Assembly (NCBI GenBank): GCA_013298845.1
Contig: JAAFJN010000007.1
Span: 122,929-186,928 of the forward strand
Reading direction: 5' to 3'
Source of the DNA: Chitinophagales bacterium
GTDB taxonomy: Bacteria; Bacteroidota; Bacteroidia; Chitinophagales; Saprospiraceae
Length of the DNA stretch: 64,000 bases
This document shows, piece after piece, positions 8,321 through 18,416 of this stretch. Made by a program: the position numbers and the translations under genes. Position 1 is the stretch's first letter; each line of letters starts with the position of its first letter. The notes under the pieces were generated by a model. That model saw only the letters and a program-made list of their open reading frames with translations, searched no databases and had not been told where the DNA came from.

Positions 8321-11011
8321 ATGAGAAAATTATTCATGTTTTGTTGCTGTTGCCTGCTGGCAATGGCCCTCACTCCGATTGCCCGGGCGCAGGAATCCTG
8401 CTTGCTCCAACCCACCGACGCCCAATTGAAACACCTCACCGAAACCCGCGTTGCCCGCCAACAGTTTGATGCGCACGACCACGACGGGGCCGAATCGCCG
8501 GGAGGGATCAAATGGGTGCCCATTCAGTTCCACAACTGCGTATTAACCCTGAACAATGCCGCCGATGGATTTAATTACACGGGTTACGTGGACAATGCCA
8601 TGTCGCGGCTCAATCAATTGTTTGCGCCGTACCAAATTCAGTTTTACGAATGCGGTATTGCCAATAAGTTTGTCAACGGCACTTTGTACGGTTTCGACGC
8701 CACCGAAGAGCCGCAATTGACGGCTTACGATGTCCCGAACGTGTTAAATGTTTATTTTTTCGGGGCCGTTACCAGTGGCGGTACCAATTATTGCGGTTAC
8801 AGTTATTTGCCGCCCAGCGCCGACCGTATTATTATGAGCAAAGGCTGCATTGGCCTTGGTAACGAAGAAATATTTGTCCACGAAGTAGGGCATTATTTTG
8901 GTTTGTACCATACCCACGGCAAAAGTAATACCGCCCTCACCGACGAATTGGTGAACGGCTCCAATTGCGCCACGGCGGGCGATGATGTCTGCGATACCCC
9001 GGCTGATCCCAAATTAAATACCGCAAATACCAACCCCAACACCTGTGTATATGCAGGCACACAACGCGACGCGAACAACCAACTTTACCAACCCAATCCG
9101 GCCAATTACATGTCTTACGCCTGGCCAACGTGCCGCAACATGTTTACGCCCCAACAAATGAACCGCATGGCGTACGCCGTGCACAACGACCGCAGTTACC
9201 TCACGGGTTGCGCGCACCCCAACAATTGCACCACGCCGATTGCCACTTTGCCGCATGGTTTTGATTTTGAAACGGGATGGGAAGGTTGGTCCAACGCCTG
9301 GATCGAACCCGAATGGTACGTTCCGGCGTTGCTCAACAGCGGCCCAACACCGACGGCCAATACCGGCCCCGATCAGGCTTTTTCGGGCAATAATTACCTG
9401 CACGTGGAAGGTTCGGCTAATTTAAATGCCTATGAACGGTACGGTATTTTACGCAGTCCGTGTTTTGATTTGCGCGGTTATTCGTCCCCTAAAATGTCGT
9501 TTCGGTACCATTTGTACGGTGCTGATATCTACGGGATGTACGTACAGGCCAGCACCGATGGCGGTTACGACTGGAGCACGCTCCCGCAGCAGTTGTTGTA
9601 CATCAACGAAAACGTAGTATCGCTCAATCAGTGGCGTTCTTTGGAGGTAGATTTATCGGCCTTTAACAACGTGCCCAATGTCCAGTTGCGCATTGGGGTG
9701 GCGTTGTGGTACGGCGAAGAAGGCGATTTTGCCGTTGACAGTGTTTCGGTGTACAACACGGGCAGCGTTGCGCCTTGTTCGTTGGCCATTGCGCCGTTGG
9801 TACAACATGTCAATTGTTTTGGCCAAAATAACGGCGAAATCGGGTTGCAAATCACCGGTGAAAACGGCGCGTTAACCTTTAACTGGTCCAATGGTGCCAC
9901 CTCTGCCGGTATTGAAGGCTTGGCACCGGGCATTTATTCCGTTACCACCACCGATGCGCAGGGATGCACGGCAACGGCATCCGCTACGTTGTTGCAACCG
10001 GCTTTGCTAACGGTTGCGGTTACCACTACCCCCGCGACCACGGGCAGCAACGGTACGGCGACGACCACGGCCACTGGCGGAACGGCACCTTATTATTATT
10101 TCTGGTCGAATGCGGCCACCACTGCCAGTATCGGCGGTTTAGCGGTGGGAACTTACACCGTGACGGTGATTGACAGCAACGATTGTCCCGCCACGGCCAC
10201 GGCCACCGTATTACCTCCGGCGTCCAATTGTGCCAGTACCTTGAGCGTATTCCCGGCCACGGCGACTTTTGAACAAAATTTCCTGGTTTTTGAACGAATT
10301 ATGGGGTATTCAACCAATTGGGTGCGCCGAAACAGCCCAACGCCCAACGCCAATACCGGCCCCAACGCGGCGCACCAGGGGAATTATTACGCGTTTCTTA
10401 ATTCCGGTCCAACGTCGCGAACGGGTGTTTTACGCACCAAAGATTGTTTGAACCTGTCCAACGTGACCAATCCGGTGCTGGAATTTTATTACCACATGCA
10501 AGGGGCCAATATGGGTACGCTGTACGTGGAAGTCAGTATGGACAATGGTGCGACCTGGACCACCGTCTGGTCATTGTCGGGCAATCAGGGCAACCAATGG
10601 ACCAAAGCCTCCGTGAACCTGCAACCGTACAATAACGGCTCTACTTTGGTGCAATTCAGGGGCGTAACCGGTACTAATTCGTTGAGCGATATGGCTTTGG
10701 ATGCCATTTACCTCGGTCCGGCGGGTAATAATCAGTTTGCCCCTATGTACCCCGAAGAGGCCCCGGTAGAAATGGGCAACGCGCAACTGTATCCCAACCC
10801 GACAACCGGCGTATTTACGTTCCAAACTGCCGCCGAAAACCCTCAAAACTGCGTGGAAGTGTACCACCAAACGGGCCGTTTAATCTGGCGTTCCGACGTA
10901 AAAGGTCACGTATTCCAGGTTGATTTGAGTGCTCAGCCTCCGGGTGTTTATTATTTGCGTAGCCACAACGAAACGGGCGTAATTAGCAAAAAAGTTTTGG
11001 TTAGTGAATAA
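8321..11011 (+). CDS. Secreted M43 pappalysin-like metalloprotease with SprB repeats and T9SS domain
   Basis: An 896-residue secreted protease. The signal peptide ends PIARAQ. The zinc motif HEVGHYFGLYH (H187, E188, H191, H197) and the Met-turn NYMSYAW (Met264) place the catalytic domain in the M43/pappalysin metzincins. Then come a jelly-roll, MAM-like domain (about 313-485), two SprB-type repeats (about 498-633, with FNWSNGAT and GLAPGIYSVTTTDAQGC), a second MAM-like domain (about 647-805) and a type A T9SS domain (YPNPTTGVFTFQ...). It probably degrades extracellular proteins at the cell surface. ATG 8321 was preferred over a GTG at 8231 because it gives the signal peptide. The stop codon lies inside the first unit of a heptamer array. 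Confidence 0.9.
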   Translation: MRKLFMFCCCCLLAMALTPIARAQESCLLQPTDAQLKHLTETRVARQQFDAHDHDGAESPGGIKWVPIQFHNCVLTLNNAADGFNYTGYVDNAMSRLNQLFAPYQIQFYECGIANKFVNGTLYGFDATEEPQLTAYDVPNVLNVYFFGAVTSGGTNYCGYSYLPPSADRIIMSKGCIGLGNEEIFVHEVGHYFGLYHTHGKSNTALTDELVNGSNCATAGDDVCDTPADPKLNTANTNPNTCVYAGTQRDANNQLYQPNPANYMSYAWPTCRNMFTPQQMNRMAYAVHNDRSYLTGCAHPNNCTTPIATLPHGFDFETGWEGWSNAWIEPEWYVPALLNSGPTPTANTGPDQAFSGNNYLHVEGSANLNAYERYGILRSPCFDLRGYSSPKMSFRYHLYGADIYGMYVQASTDGGYDWSTLPQQLLYINENVVSLNQWRSLEVDLSAFNNVPNVQLRIGVALWYGEEGDFAVDSVSVYNTGSVAPCSLAIAPLVQHVNCFGQNNGEIGLQITGENGALTFNWSNGATSAGIEGLAPGIYSVTTTDAQGCTATASATLLQPALLTVAVTTTPATTGSNGTATTTATGGTAPYYYFWSNAATTASIGGLAVGTYTVTVIDSNDCPATATATVLPPASNCASTLSVFPATATFEQNFLVFERIMGYSTNWVRRNSPTPNANTGPNAAHQGNYYAFLNSGPTSRTGVLRTKDCLNLSNVTNPVLEFYYHMQGANMGTLYVEVSMDNGATWTTVWSLSGNQGNQWTKASVNLQPYNNGSTLVQFRGVTGTNSLSDMALDAIYLGPAGNNQFAPMYPEEAPVEMGNAQLYPNPTTGVFTFQTAAENPQNCVEVYHQTGRLIWRSDVKGHVFQVDLSAQPPGVYYLRSHNETGVISKKVLVSE

Positions 11012-11052
11012 CGAATAGTGAAAAGTGAATAATGAATAGTGAAAAGTGAATA
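11004..11052. repeat. Heptamer tandem array (GTGAATA type), left arm
   Basis: Seven consecutive 7-bp units, variants of GTGAATA (GTGAATA, ACGAATA, GTGAAAA, GTGAATA, ATGAATA, GTGAAAA, GTGAATA). The stop codon of the protease gene (TAA 11009-11011) is within the array. It is the inverted counterpart of the larger array at 11225-11343. TGCAGTACGA at 11054-11063 is matched inversely at 11217-11226. The roughly 150 bp between the arms is AT-rich with no gene seen; together this accounts for the whole 11012-11321 gap. Confidence 0.9.
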
Positions 11053-11224
11053 ATGCAGTACGATATTTAGTTGTAAAATATAGTCGGCGTTGAATTGTGA
11101 AATAATTCGACCAAAAACACAAAAAAACTTACGTTTTTGTCAATTGTCGCAAATAATTCAGGCTTTTCTTAAAAAAATCACAATTTTTTAACCCAAAATG
11201 ATTTTACGAGTAAACGTCGTACTG

Positions 11225-11321
<97 letters not shown>

Positions 11322-11343
<22 letters not shown>

Positions 11344-13541
11344 TTCACAACATAGCGTTGTCCGTTGTTTTTGGTCAGGTACAGATAGTGGGTGCCGGAC
11401 GGCGTTTGGCCGGGCAAAACAATGGAGCCGGATTGTACCCGCCCGTTGGCGATGGTTTGGCCTTGGGTATTGATCAAATCCCAGCGGGCCTGGTCAAAAC
11501 TCAGGTCTTTCAGTTGCAAATGCGTCGTTGAAACGGCTGGATTCGGGTAAATTTCCGGCACAACGCTCGTTGGAACGTCCAAAACCGGCACAATACCGAT
11601 GACTTCGCCTACTTCGTGGTGCGCAATATTGGTGATGATCGGCGGGTTAAAATCGAAATAAATACCCGCGCTATTATCAATAAACGTTCCAAACGGATTG
11701 TCTAATTGTTGGTTAATGCGGAACGAAATAAACCCGTGCGACAATGGCTCATTGGTAAAACTATCTACCAGTTTAATTTGCTCAAAGCGGAACGCGAGCA
11801 AATTGCCCTTTTCCACGGAGTAGGTAAAATTGTGGCTGGATTTCAAATGCCGAATGGACATTGGATCAAGGGCCGCCGGTAAAGTATCGCGGATCACGAC
11901 GGTAAATGCCGTGTCAGTACCCGTGTTTTGGAACCGAATCAGGTAATCAATTGGGGTATTTGGGCGGATGAGTTGCAATTCACCCCAACCTTTGGGGAAA
12001 CCCTGTTTATCGTTCGGGTCGTACGCCCCAATAACTTCTTTGCATTCTTCGTCCTGCGCGCTGCCCGGATCGTACAAAGGGAACATGGTAAAAGAACCCG
12101 TTGTGAAGGTGTTGTCGGTAGTGCAGCCTTCCACCGTTTTGGAGGGGTTGCCGGGAATCGGGTGATACGGCACTTGTTCGGCCTCCAAACGCCAGGTGGA
12201 GCCATCGGCGGGTAGTGGCACCGTAATAGATTCGCCCGCATCAAGATCAAACGGCGTCATCATGTACATCACGTGGTCCTGAATCACGATATAGTCGTTG
12301 GTCGAACTCATGGGAGCCGTACCAACGTTGGTAATTTTGAACAAAACTTCGGTACCGGTGCAGGTAGCCGTTACGTTTACACTGGCACCGCCCCATTGCG
12401 GCACTGGCTGCTGGCAATCGGTATCGGGGTAAGCGTGGACGCTGTAACACAAGGTTTGCCCTAAAAGGGTGCTGTCGCAGTCGTTCAGCGCAATTAATTG
12501 AAAACTAACGCATTGCAGCGGGTCCAAATCGCCCAGGTCAAACCGGTACACGTCTTCCGATACGGTCGTAAACGGTAGGGTAGCAGACGATACAGGTTCC
12601 ATTTCTTCCGGCAGGGTTACAATAACATAAGCATCATCGGCGGTTTCGGAACCATTGTTGCACACTTCCACGTAAAACGGCACGTCGAAACAACGGCGCA
12701 TGATGCCGCTGGAAATCGTGGCTTCCAATTCGGTGCACGACAAGGTACTTTCGACGCTAAAATTCACCTGAACCGTATCGGCAGCATTGCCGGGTAACGT
12801 AACTCCGTTGTTACACACCTCCCAGCCTGCCGACGGAGCCAAGGCAGTTACGGTAAATGGCCCCGAACTTGGTGGCACAAAAGCCCGGAAACGGCCATTG
12901 GCATTGGTGGAATACACGGAGGTTTGCCCCTGATTATTCACTACCGCAACTGGCCAGCGATTGGCCCCCGTTTCGGTAGTTTGGGGGGTGCAGTCGTCGT
13001 TGTCATCGGCCCGCACGTAACCTTCGATCAGTTTGTAACCAACCGCTTCATTACCCATGGACACGACCACCGTTTCGCCCGCGTCGTAGGCCGCTTTTAT
13101 GGCCAAACCAAGCGAAGATTTCACCATTATGGTAGGAATGGTCACTTGCGCACCAGATGCGCCCTCGGCCATAAGAATAACGCTATCCGCCGTGTTGATA
13201 ACGATGGCCGCAATGGCACCTTTCAACTGAGCATTGAGGACTTTTTGACCAAATTCGCAAGTGCCCCGCCGCAAAACGGCAATTTTGCCCGTCATATCGG
13301 TACCATCTTCAACGCAAAACATAGAGTCGGTTTGGGGAAAAATGACCTCTCCTATGACCACTGAATTGGCCAAATCACCGCCAAATATGGCCGGCGAGTG
13401 CGCTCCTTGCCCGTAGATACTAACCTGCGCTATTTCGCCGGGTTGTATTACCGAAAAATACTGAATCACCGGTTGTTGTTGGGCAAAAACCGTATGAGTC
13501 ATCCATAAAAATACGCCAAATAATAGTTTAAAACCTTTCAT
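11322..13541 (-). CDS. Secreted T9SS protein with PA domain and DUF7619-like repeat
   Basis: A 739-residue protein. The signal peptide ends THTVFAQ. Residues about 60-160 form a PA (protease-associated) domain: GKIAVLRRGTCEFGQKVLNA and AIAAIVINTAD are typical. Middle segments look like Ig-like or conserved-repeat domains (LPEEMEPVSSATLPF..., YDPNDKQGFPKGWG...), the latter starting a DUF7619-type domain with LIRFQNTGTDTAFTVVIRDT and FDFNPPIITN. A type A T9SS domain (IYPNPAVSTTHLQLKD...) ends the protein. PA domains often sit on proteases, but no catalytic domain was seen, so enzymatic activity is not claimed. The DUF7619-type region is shared with the T9SS protein at 35667-37151. The C-terminus KSEE is encoded by heptamer repeats. 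Confidence 0.85.
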
Positions 13542-13572
13542 AGGAGTTATTGTTGGTGATGAATTTTTTTTA

Positions 13573-13654
13573 TACTGAGCGTCGCCGGGTTTTGTGCACC
13601 ACTTTAGGGGTATTGTCCTGCGTTTTTATGCACAAAACCTGCCGTGTCGAAGTA
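13573..13654. repeat. Dispersed imperfect palindrome, full copy
   Basis: The left end TACTGAGCGTCGCCGGG runs into GGTTTTGTGCA; the right end is TGCACAAAACC then GTGTCGAAGTA. The inner 11 bp of each arm (GGTTTTGTGCA / TGCACAAAACC) are perfectly complementary. Related copies occur at 32353-32431 and 35603-35644, with partial or degenerate ones at 28081-28106 and 37199-37224. This one lies in the divergent gap between 13541 (minus) and 13831 (plus). Confidence 0.8.
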
Positions 13655-13830
13655 TATTCTGGTACAAATATTCGGCAATGGAGCAGGTTCGCCAAAATCA
13701 ATTTCCACTGATTGTTAAAATAATTTTCAAAAAATAAAAACTAAATTTTTGATTATCAGTTTCTTACAAAGATATTTGTCCAAAAAATTACTGTCAACTG
13801 CTGCCTTTTAAACGTTAAAAATAATTCATC

Positions 13831-15267
13831 ATGACCAAACTGCCAACAAATACGCCCAACGATATGGAACAAACCCCGGTTTGGCAGGTGCTGCGGGCTT
13901 TACCCGTAACGGCTTTGCTGGAAATTGAAAAATGTACCCGTTCGCCTTTTTTAAACCAACGCGACGATGTTGTTCAACTGTACAAAGCCCTGCGCAAACG
14001 GATTGCCAACGGCGGTAACCCGCCCGGCCGCGAGGTTTTGGCCCGCGAAATTTGGCCCGAAAAACCTTTTGACAGCAAACAATTTCGGGTGGCGTTGCAT
14101 TTTTTGCAGGAACTCATTTTTCAATATTTGCGCCTCAAAAAAAACGAATCGGACACCGGACGGGCGCAACTGGATCTGGTGCAAGCCCTGCGGGAATTAT
14201 CGCTGGACCATTTGGCCGAGACTATTTTGGTCAAAAACGAAGATTTTTTCCTGAATCATCCCCGCAAAGATGCCGCCGCCCACGAACGGCAGTTTTTGTA
14301 TCGGGTCGAACTGCTGCGCCTCGCGGGTGGGGGCGCCCGCACCCGCAACCTCGATTTGCAGGGGCTTTCGACGCAATTGGACAAGGCTTTTATCCTCAAA
14401 AAACTCAAAACCGCCGCCGAATTGCTCTCGCACCAAAGGGTGTTTAAAGTGGAATACGATTTCGGGATACTCGATTGGTTGCTCACCTACCTGCACGAGC
14501 AACCGGCGCTGCTGGAGACCCCGGAAATTCAACTGTATTACAATTGTTGCATGGCGTTGAAACACCCCGAAAACAGCCAATATTTTTTGGCCCTAAAACC
14601 CGCCCTGCAAACGGTGGAAGATCTGTTTCCGCCCGAAGAATGCCGCGAAATGGTGCTGTTAACCCTCAATTATTGCATTCGGAGGCTCAATTCCGGCGAA
14701 GCGGCCTTTGCCCGGGAAGGGTTTGAACTGTACCGGACGGCCTTGGAAAAAGGTTATTTGCTGGAAAAAGGAGAACTGGACCGCTTTACGTTTCACAACG
14801 TGGTGGCCATCGGGATTATGCTGGAGGCGTTTGAATGGGTGGAGCAATTTATCAACCAATATTCCGGCAAAATTGCGCCCACGCACCGCGAAAGCATGTC
14901 GAGTTATTGTCGGGCGCGGTTGGCTTACGGGCAAAAAAAATACCCCGATGCCATTGGTTTGTTGCAAAAAGCCGATTACAACGACCTGTTGTTAAATTTG
15001 GCGGCCAAAACGATTTTGCTAAAAATTTACGTGGAAACCGACGAACTCCGCCTCCTCGATGCGCACCTCGACGCGATGACCAATTTCCTGCGGCGCAAAA
15101 AAATTATCGGGTACCACCGCGAAAACTACCTGAACATTGTGAAATACGGGCGCAAATTGACCAGTCTCAACCGTTTTGACAAAGCCGCCTGCGAAGCCCT
15201 GCGAACGATGGTTGAACAAGAGCCGAATTTGACCGAAAAAGCGTGGTTTTTGCAGCAATTAAGGTAA
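13831..15267 (+). CDS. Uncharacterised TPR-like helical protein (paralogue of 38790-40175)
   Basis: A 478-residue protein with no signal peptide or membrane span, so probably cytoplasmic. I do not recognise a named family. It is almost entirely helical, with TPR-like pairs in the C-terminal half. Shared landmarks with the second copy at 38790-40175 are an N-terminal S-P-F/Y-x-N motif, NYCIRRLNSGEAAFAREGFE, a Y-RARLAYG-type segment, and FLRRKKIIGYHRENYLNIV near the end. Both copies are transcribed divergently from a T9SS cargo gene, and their C-termini end close to a following minus-strand gene. Here the stop overlaps the stop of the acyltransferase gene by 9 bp. A scaffold or regulatory role is only a guess. 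Confidence 0.8.
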   Translation: MTKLPTNTPNDMEQTPVWQVLRALPVTALLEIEKCTRSPFLNQRDDVVQLYKALRKRIANGGNPPGREVLAREIWPEKPFDSKQFRVALHFLQELIFQYLRLKKNESDTGRAQLDLVQALRELSLDHLAETILVKNEDFFLNHPRKDAAAHERQFLYRVELLRLAGGGARTRNLDLQGLSTQLDKAFILKKLKTAAELLSHQRVFKVEYDFGILDWLLTYLHEQPALLETPEIQLYYNCCMALKHPENSQYFLALKPALQTVEDLFPPEECREMVLLTLNYCIRRLNSGEAAFAREGFELYRTALEKGYLLEKGELDRFTFHNVVAIGIMLEAFEWVEQFINQYSGKIAPTHRESMSSYCRARLAYGQKKYPDAIGLLQKADYNDLLLNLAAKTILLKIYVETDELRLLDAHLDAMTNFLRRKKIIGYHRENYLNIVKYGRKLTSLNRFDKAACEALRTMVEQEPNLTEKAWFLQQLR

Positions 15268-16530
15268 CAATCCCCCAATAACCGCTTCGCGCTGCGCTTT
15301 TATACTGGCCCAAACCGCCGGGTCTAACCGCTTTTTTTGTTGCTGCGCCCGGTATCCGTTTCGGCAATCGAGGTAATATTCCGCAAAGAAGCCCAGCAGC
15401 GCCACCAGTACCACCAGCCCTAAATAACCGGCCCACGACGGCACCCAAAAACAGGTCGCCCACCGCAAGGCCCACAAGGCCAACGAAAACGTAAACAGTC
15501 CTGACAATACTTTTATCGTGGAGGAATAACCGATGTACAGGTTGAGTTTTTTATTCAGCCGATACGGCAGGTAACAAGGCAAAAACCAAAACAACATGGC
15601 CACCAAAAACACCGGCGCTCCCAGCCACAGCACCAGTTTTTGTCCCGCAGAAAACCGCTCGCTGAATACCGCGTCGGGGCAGTGGTGTGCTTGCAATTGG
15701 TCGTTGTACGCCCGCAATTGTTGCCAGGTGGTGCTGTTGGTCATGAGGTGATTGCGCACCAATTGCTGCGTTCGTTCAAACTCCACGCGCAGGGGGAGGG
15801 GTTGGGCATCGTGCAACATGGATTCGGCCAGGGTGACCAGCGTTTCACCCGCCTCGTCCACGGCATGGATGGTTTGGTCTTTCAACCGCTGCTCGATGTA
15901 CTCGGTGAGGGCATCTACCGTGGCGGGACCGTTTTTTAACCAATCGGACAACCAGTCTTCCACCAAAATGGGCTCTTCCACGCACATCACGGCGTTGCTC
16001 CTGAACAAATGGGGGGCGTTGTACGATAACCCGATGGGCAAAATGCGCACTTTATTGTGGTACCGCGCTTCGGTTCCGAGCGCAATGCGGGCGGTTCCGG
16101 TTTTAAGCGGGCGCACGAAACGATTCATGTAACTCACGCCTTCGGGGGCAATAAACAAAGCCCCGCTTTTACCGAGGTGGATATAACTTTGCTCAAATGC
16201 ATCTTCGTTGTCGCGCACTTCGCCTTCTTCCACGTCCTCTTTTCTTTTTACCGGAATACAATACAAACGCCGCAGAATCCAGCCGCTGACGGGATTTTTG
16301 AACAAACCGTAATTGGCCAAAAAGAACATCACGCGGGGAATAAAAGACCCCGGTAACAACACATCCATCAGCGTGGAGGGATGGTTGGCGACCACGATAA
16401 TCGGCCCGTCGGTTTGTTTCAGGTATTCCTTTCCAATGACCGTCAGGCGTTGAAAATACACCCGGGCACCAACCCGGGCAATGACGCGAAAAAAATGGTA
16501 CAAAGCCCACAAAAACGGGTTAATTCGCAT
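15259..16530 (-). CDS. PlsC-type 1-acylglycerol-phosphate acyltransferase family protein
   Basis: A 423-residue membrane acyltransferase. VVANHPSTLMD holds the catalytic His50 and Asp56; the spacing is H-x5-D rather than the textbook H-x4-D, as in other Bacteroidota members I recall. Block III is FIAPEGVSYMNRFV. Two hydrophobic segments in the C-terminal third (LVLWLGAPVFLVAMLFWFLP and a longer one near SWAGYLGLVVLVALLGFF) suggest extra membrane spans not found in short PlsC proteins. It likely transfers an acyl chain to a lysophospholipid or glycerol-phosphate. Its ATG is 1 bp after the stop of the APC permease, so the two form an operon. The substrate is inferred only. Confidence 0.85.
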   Translation of the reverse strand: MRINPFLWALYHFFRVIARVGARVYFQRLTVIGKEYLKQTDGPIIVVANHPSTLMDVLLPGSFIPRVMFFLANYGLFKNPVSGWILRRLYCIPVKRKEDVEEGEVRDNEDAFEQSYIHLGKSGALFIAPEGVSYMNRFVRPLKTGTARIALGTEARYHNKVRILPIGLSYNAPHLFRSNAVMCVEEPILVEDWLSDWLKNGPATVDALTEYIEQRLKDQTIHAVDEAGETLVTLAESMLHDAQPLPLRVEFERTQQLVRNHLMTNSTTWQQLRAYNDQLQAHHCPDAVFSERFSAGQKLVLWLGAPVFLVAMLFWFLPCYLPYRLNKKLNLYIGYSSTIKVLSGLFTFSLALWALRWATCFWVPSWAGYLGLVVLVALLGFFAEYYLDCRNGYRAQQQKKRLDPAVWASIKAQREAVIGGLLP

Positions 16531-16531
16531 A

Positions 16532-18238
16532 TTATCGGCTGGGTCGCGCTATTTTACTGTGTTTATAACCGTAACTAAAATAAATTACCAGACCAATGGC
16601 CAGCCAGATAAAAAAGCCCAACCAACTGTGCGCGGGAATTTGCGCCATCATGTACAGGCAGCACACAAGACCCAGCACCGGAATGAGTGATAATTTATGA
16701 ATAAAGGTCCAATAGGCCATGAGCAGGCTCACCAACAGGAACAACACCATCGGAATTTGGTGGGCACCGTCTTTGAACGATAACCAGTCGCGGGTGGCTT
16801 CGGGGTATTGGGTAAATAAACCAGCGGCACCCGCAACCAGCATAGCGGGGTAAATAAACTGGCCGTTGAGGTAGGGCGTGCGGAACTTGCCACGGGGCGC
16901 ATCGGGGGTAATTTGCATTTTGAGTACCCCGGCGCACACCAGTACAAAGGCGAACAGGGTGCCCATACTGCACAAATCCAACACCACATCGCTGGAAATA
17001 AACAACATGGGTACAATTACAAATACCGCCGTCATGATGGTGGAAAAGTCGGGTGTTTGGTATTTGGGGTGAATATGGGCAAAACGCGGCGGCAAAAGGC
17101 CATCGCGGCTCATGGTCATCCAGATGCGGGGTTGGCCCAATTGGAACACCAGAAACACACCCGCCATAGCCACTACCGCACTCACGGCGATAATTCCCGA
17201 CATCCAGGGCATCCCTAATTTTTCAAAAACAAACGCCAGCGGATCGTCCACGTTTAATTGGGTATAACTCACCATGCCGGTCAGCACCAAAGCGATAATA
17301 ATGTACAAAACGGTACAAATCACGATGGAATACACCATTGCTTTGGGCAAGTCGCGTTGCGGATTTTTGCATTCTTCGGCGGTGGTTGAAATGGCATCAA
17401 AACCGATGTAGGCAAAAAACACCGACGAAACCCCCGCCATTACACCACCAAAACCATTGGGTAAAAACGGGTGCCAATTGGCCGTATCCACGTAAAAAAC
17501 GCCCACGATAATCACCAGTACCACCACGGCCATTTTGAGAATAACCATCAAATTGCCCGCATTTTTGGACTCTTTAATGCCCACGTACACCAAAGCGGTA
17601 ATCAGAATTGACATAATAATCGCCGGAATGTCGAGGATCATGCGCAGGCCACCCATCACCGGAGCGTTGGACCAGGCCGCCATGGCTTCGCGTTGGCGGG
17701 CGGTAATGTCGCCGCCTTTCCCCGAAGCAATCAGGTCCTGGGCAATTTGCACATCCGAAGAAGCGGTGCTGTAATCAATTTGGGCCCATTCGGGTATTTT
17801 CCACCCGACACTTTCGCACAAAGACGTAAAGTATCCCGACCACGAAACCGCCACCACAATATTACCAACGGCGTATTCCATCAACAGCGCCCAACCGATA
17901 ATCCAGGCGATTAATTCACCAAAAGCCACGTAAGAGTACGTGTACGCGCTGCCCGAAATGGGCAACAGCGAGGCGAATTCGGCGTAAGCAAATGCGGCAA
18001 AACCACAGGCTACCGCCGTAAAAATAAACAGGAAGACTACGCCCGGGCCACCGCCAAAACTGGCTTTACCAATGGTGCTAAAAATACCGGCCCCGATAAT
18101 GGCCGCGATACCGAACGCAGTAAGGTCCCAAAGGCCCAAACTTTTGGCTAATCCGGTACCGTGTTCGCTTTCATGTTCGGCTCCTGCAATGGCATCCGGA
18201 ATGCTCTTTTTGCGGAAAAGGTTGTTGAATAAGGACAT
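16532..18238 (-). CDS. APC-family amino acid permease (cationic amino acid transporter type)
   Basis: A 568-residue polytopic inner-membrane transporter with about 12-14 hydrophobic spans. LWDLTAFGIAAIIGAGIFST at the start of the first span is the conserved APC substrate/Na+-site motif (GxGxFS-like), and GFDAISTTAEECKNPQRDLP is the CAT/YfnA-type loop. An insert between spans 3 and 5 (about residues 140-200, DYSTASSDVQIAQDLIASGK...) is common in Bacteroidota members. It imports amino acids, probably with protons. ATG 18238 gives a normal soluble N-terminus; an in-frame start at 18292 would only add a basic stretch. It is the first gene of an operon with the PlsC-type gene. Confidence 0.9.
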   Translation of the reverse strand: MSLFNNLFRKKSIPDAIAGAEHESEHGTGLAKSLGLWDLTAFGIAAIIGAGIFSTIGKASFGGGPGVVFLFIFTAVACGFAAFAYAEFASLLPISGSAYTYSYVAFGELIAWIIGWALLMEYAVGNIVVAVSWSGYFTSLCESVGWKIPEWAQIDYSTASSDVQIAQDLIASGKGGDITARQREAMAAWSNAPVMGGLRMILDIPAIIMSILITALVYVGIKESKNAGNLMVILKMAVVVLVIIVGVFYVDTANWHPFLPNGFGGVMAGVSSVFFAYIGFDAISTTAEECKNPQRDLPKAMVYSIVICTVLYIIIALVLTGMVSYTQLNVDDPLAFVFEKLGMPWMSGIIAVSAVVAMAGVFLVFQLGQPRIWMTMSRDGLLPPRFAHIHPKYQTPDFSTIMTAVFVIVPMLFISSDVVLDLCSMGTLFAFVLVCAGVLKMQITPDAPRGKFRTPYLNGQFIYPAMLVAGAAGLFTQYPEATRDWLSFKDGAHQIPMVLFLLVSLLMAYWTFIHKLSLIPVLGLVCCLYMMAQIPAHSWLGFFIWLAIGLVIYFSYGYKHSKIARPSR

Positions 18239-18404
18239 AAGTTGGTGATTTTTATCTTGTCTGGCGCGTTTATTTAAAATCTTTAAAAACAAGGGTGAAC
18301 GCCAAAAGCGGCGAAAAGTAGATATTTCGTTTTATTCCAGCAACTATCCAACCTAAACTTTGTGTTTTACGTCATCTTTTTACGTTTTTATCTGTTATTA
18401 GACG

Positions 18405-18412
18405 TAAATTTG
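18405..18412 (+). promoter_or_regulatory. TAnnTTTG -7 box 4 nt before the ccmE ATG
   Basis: TAAATTTG is an exact consensus match. Only CGCC separates it from the ATG at 18417, so transcription should begin at or next to the start codon (leaderless mRNA). The same 4-nt spacing recurs at three other genes in this window. Confidence 0.65.
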
Positions 18413-18416
18413 CGCC

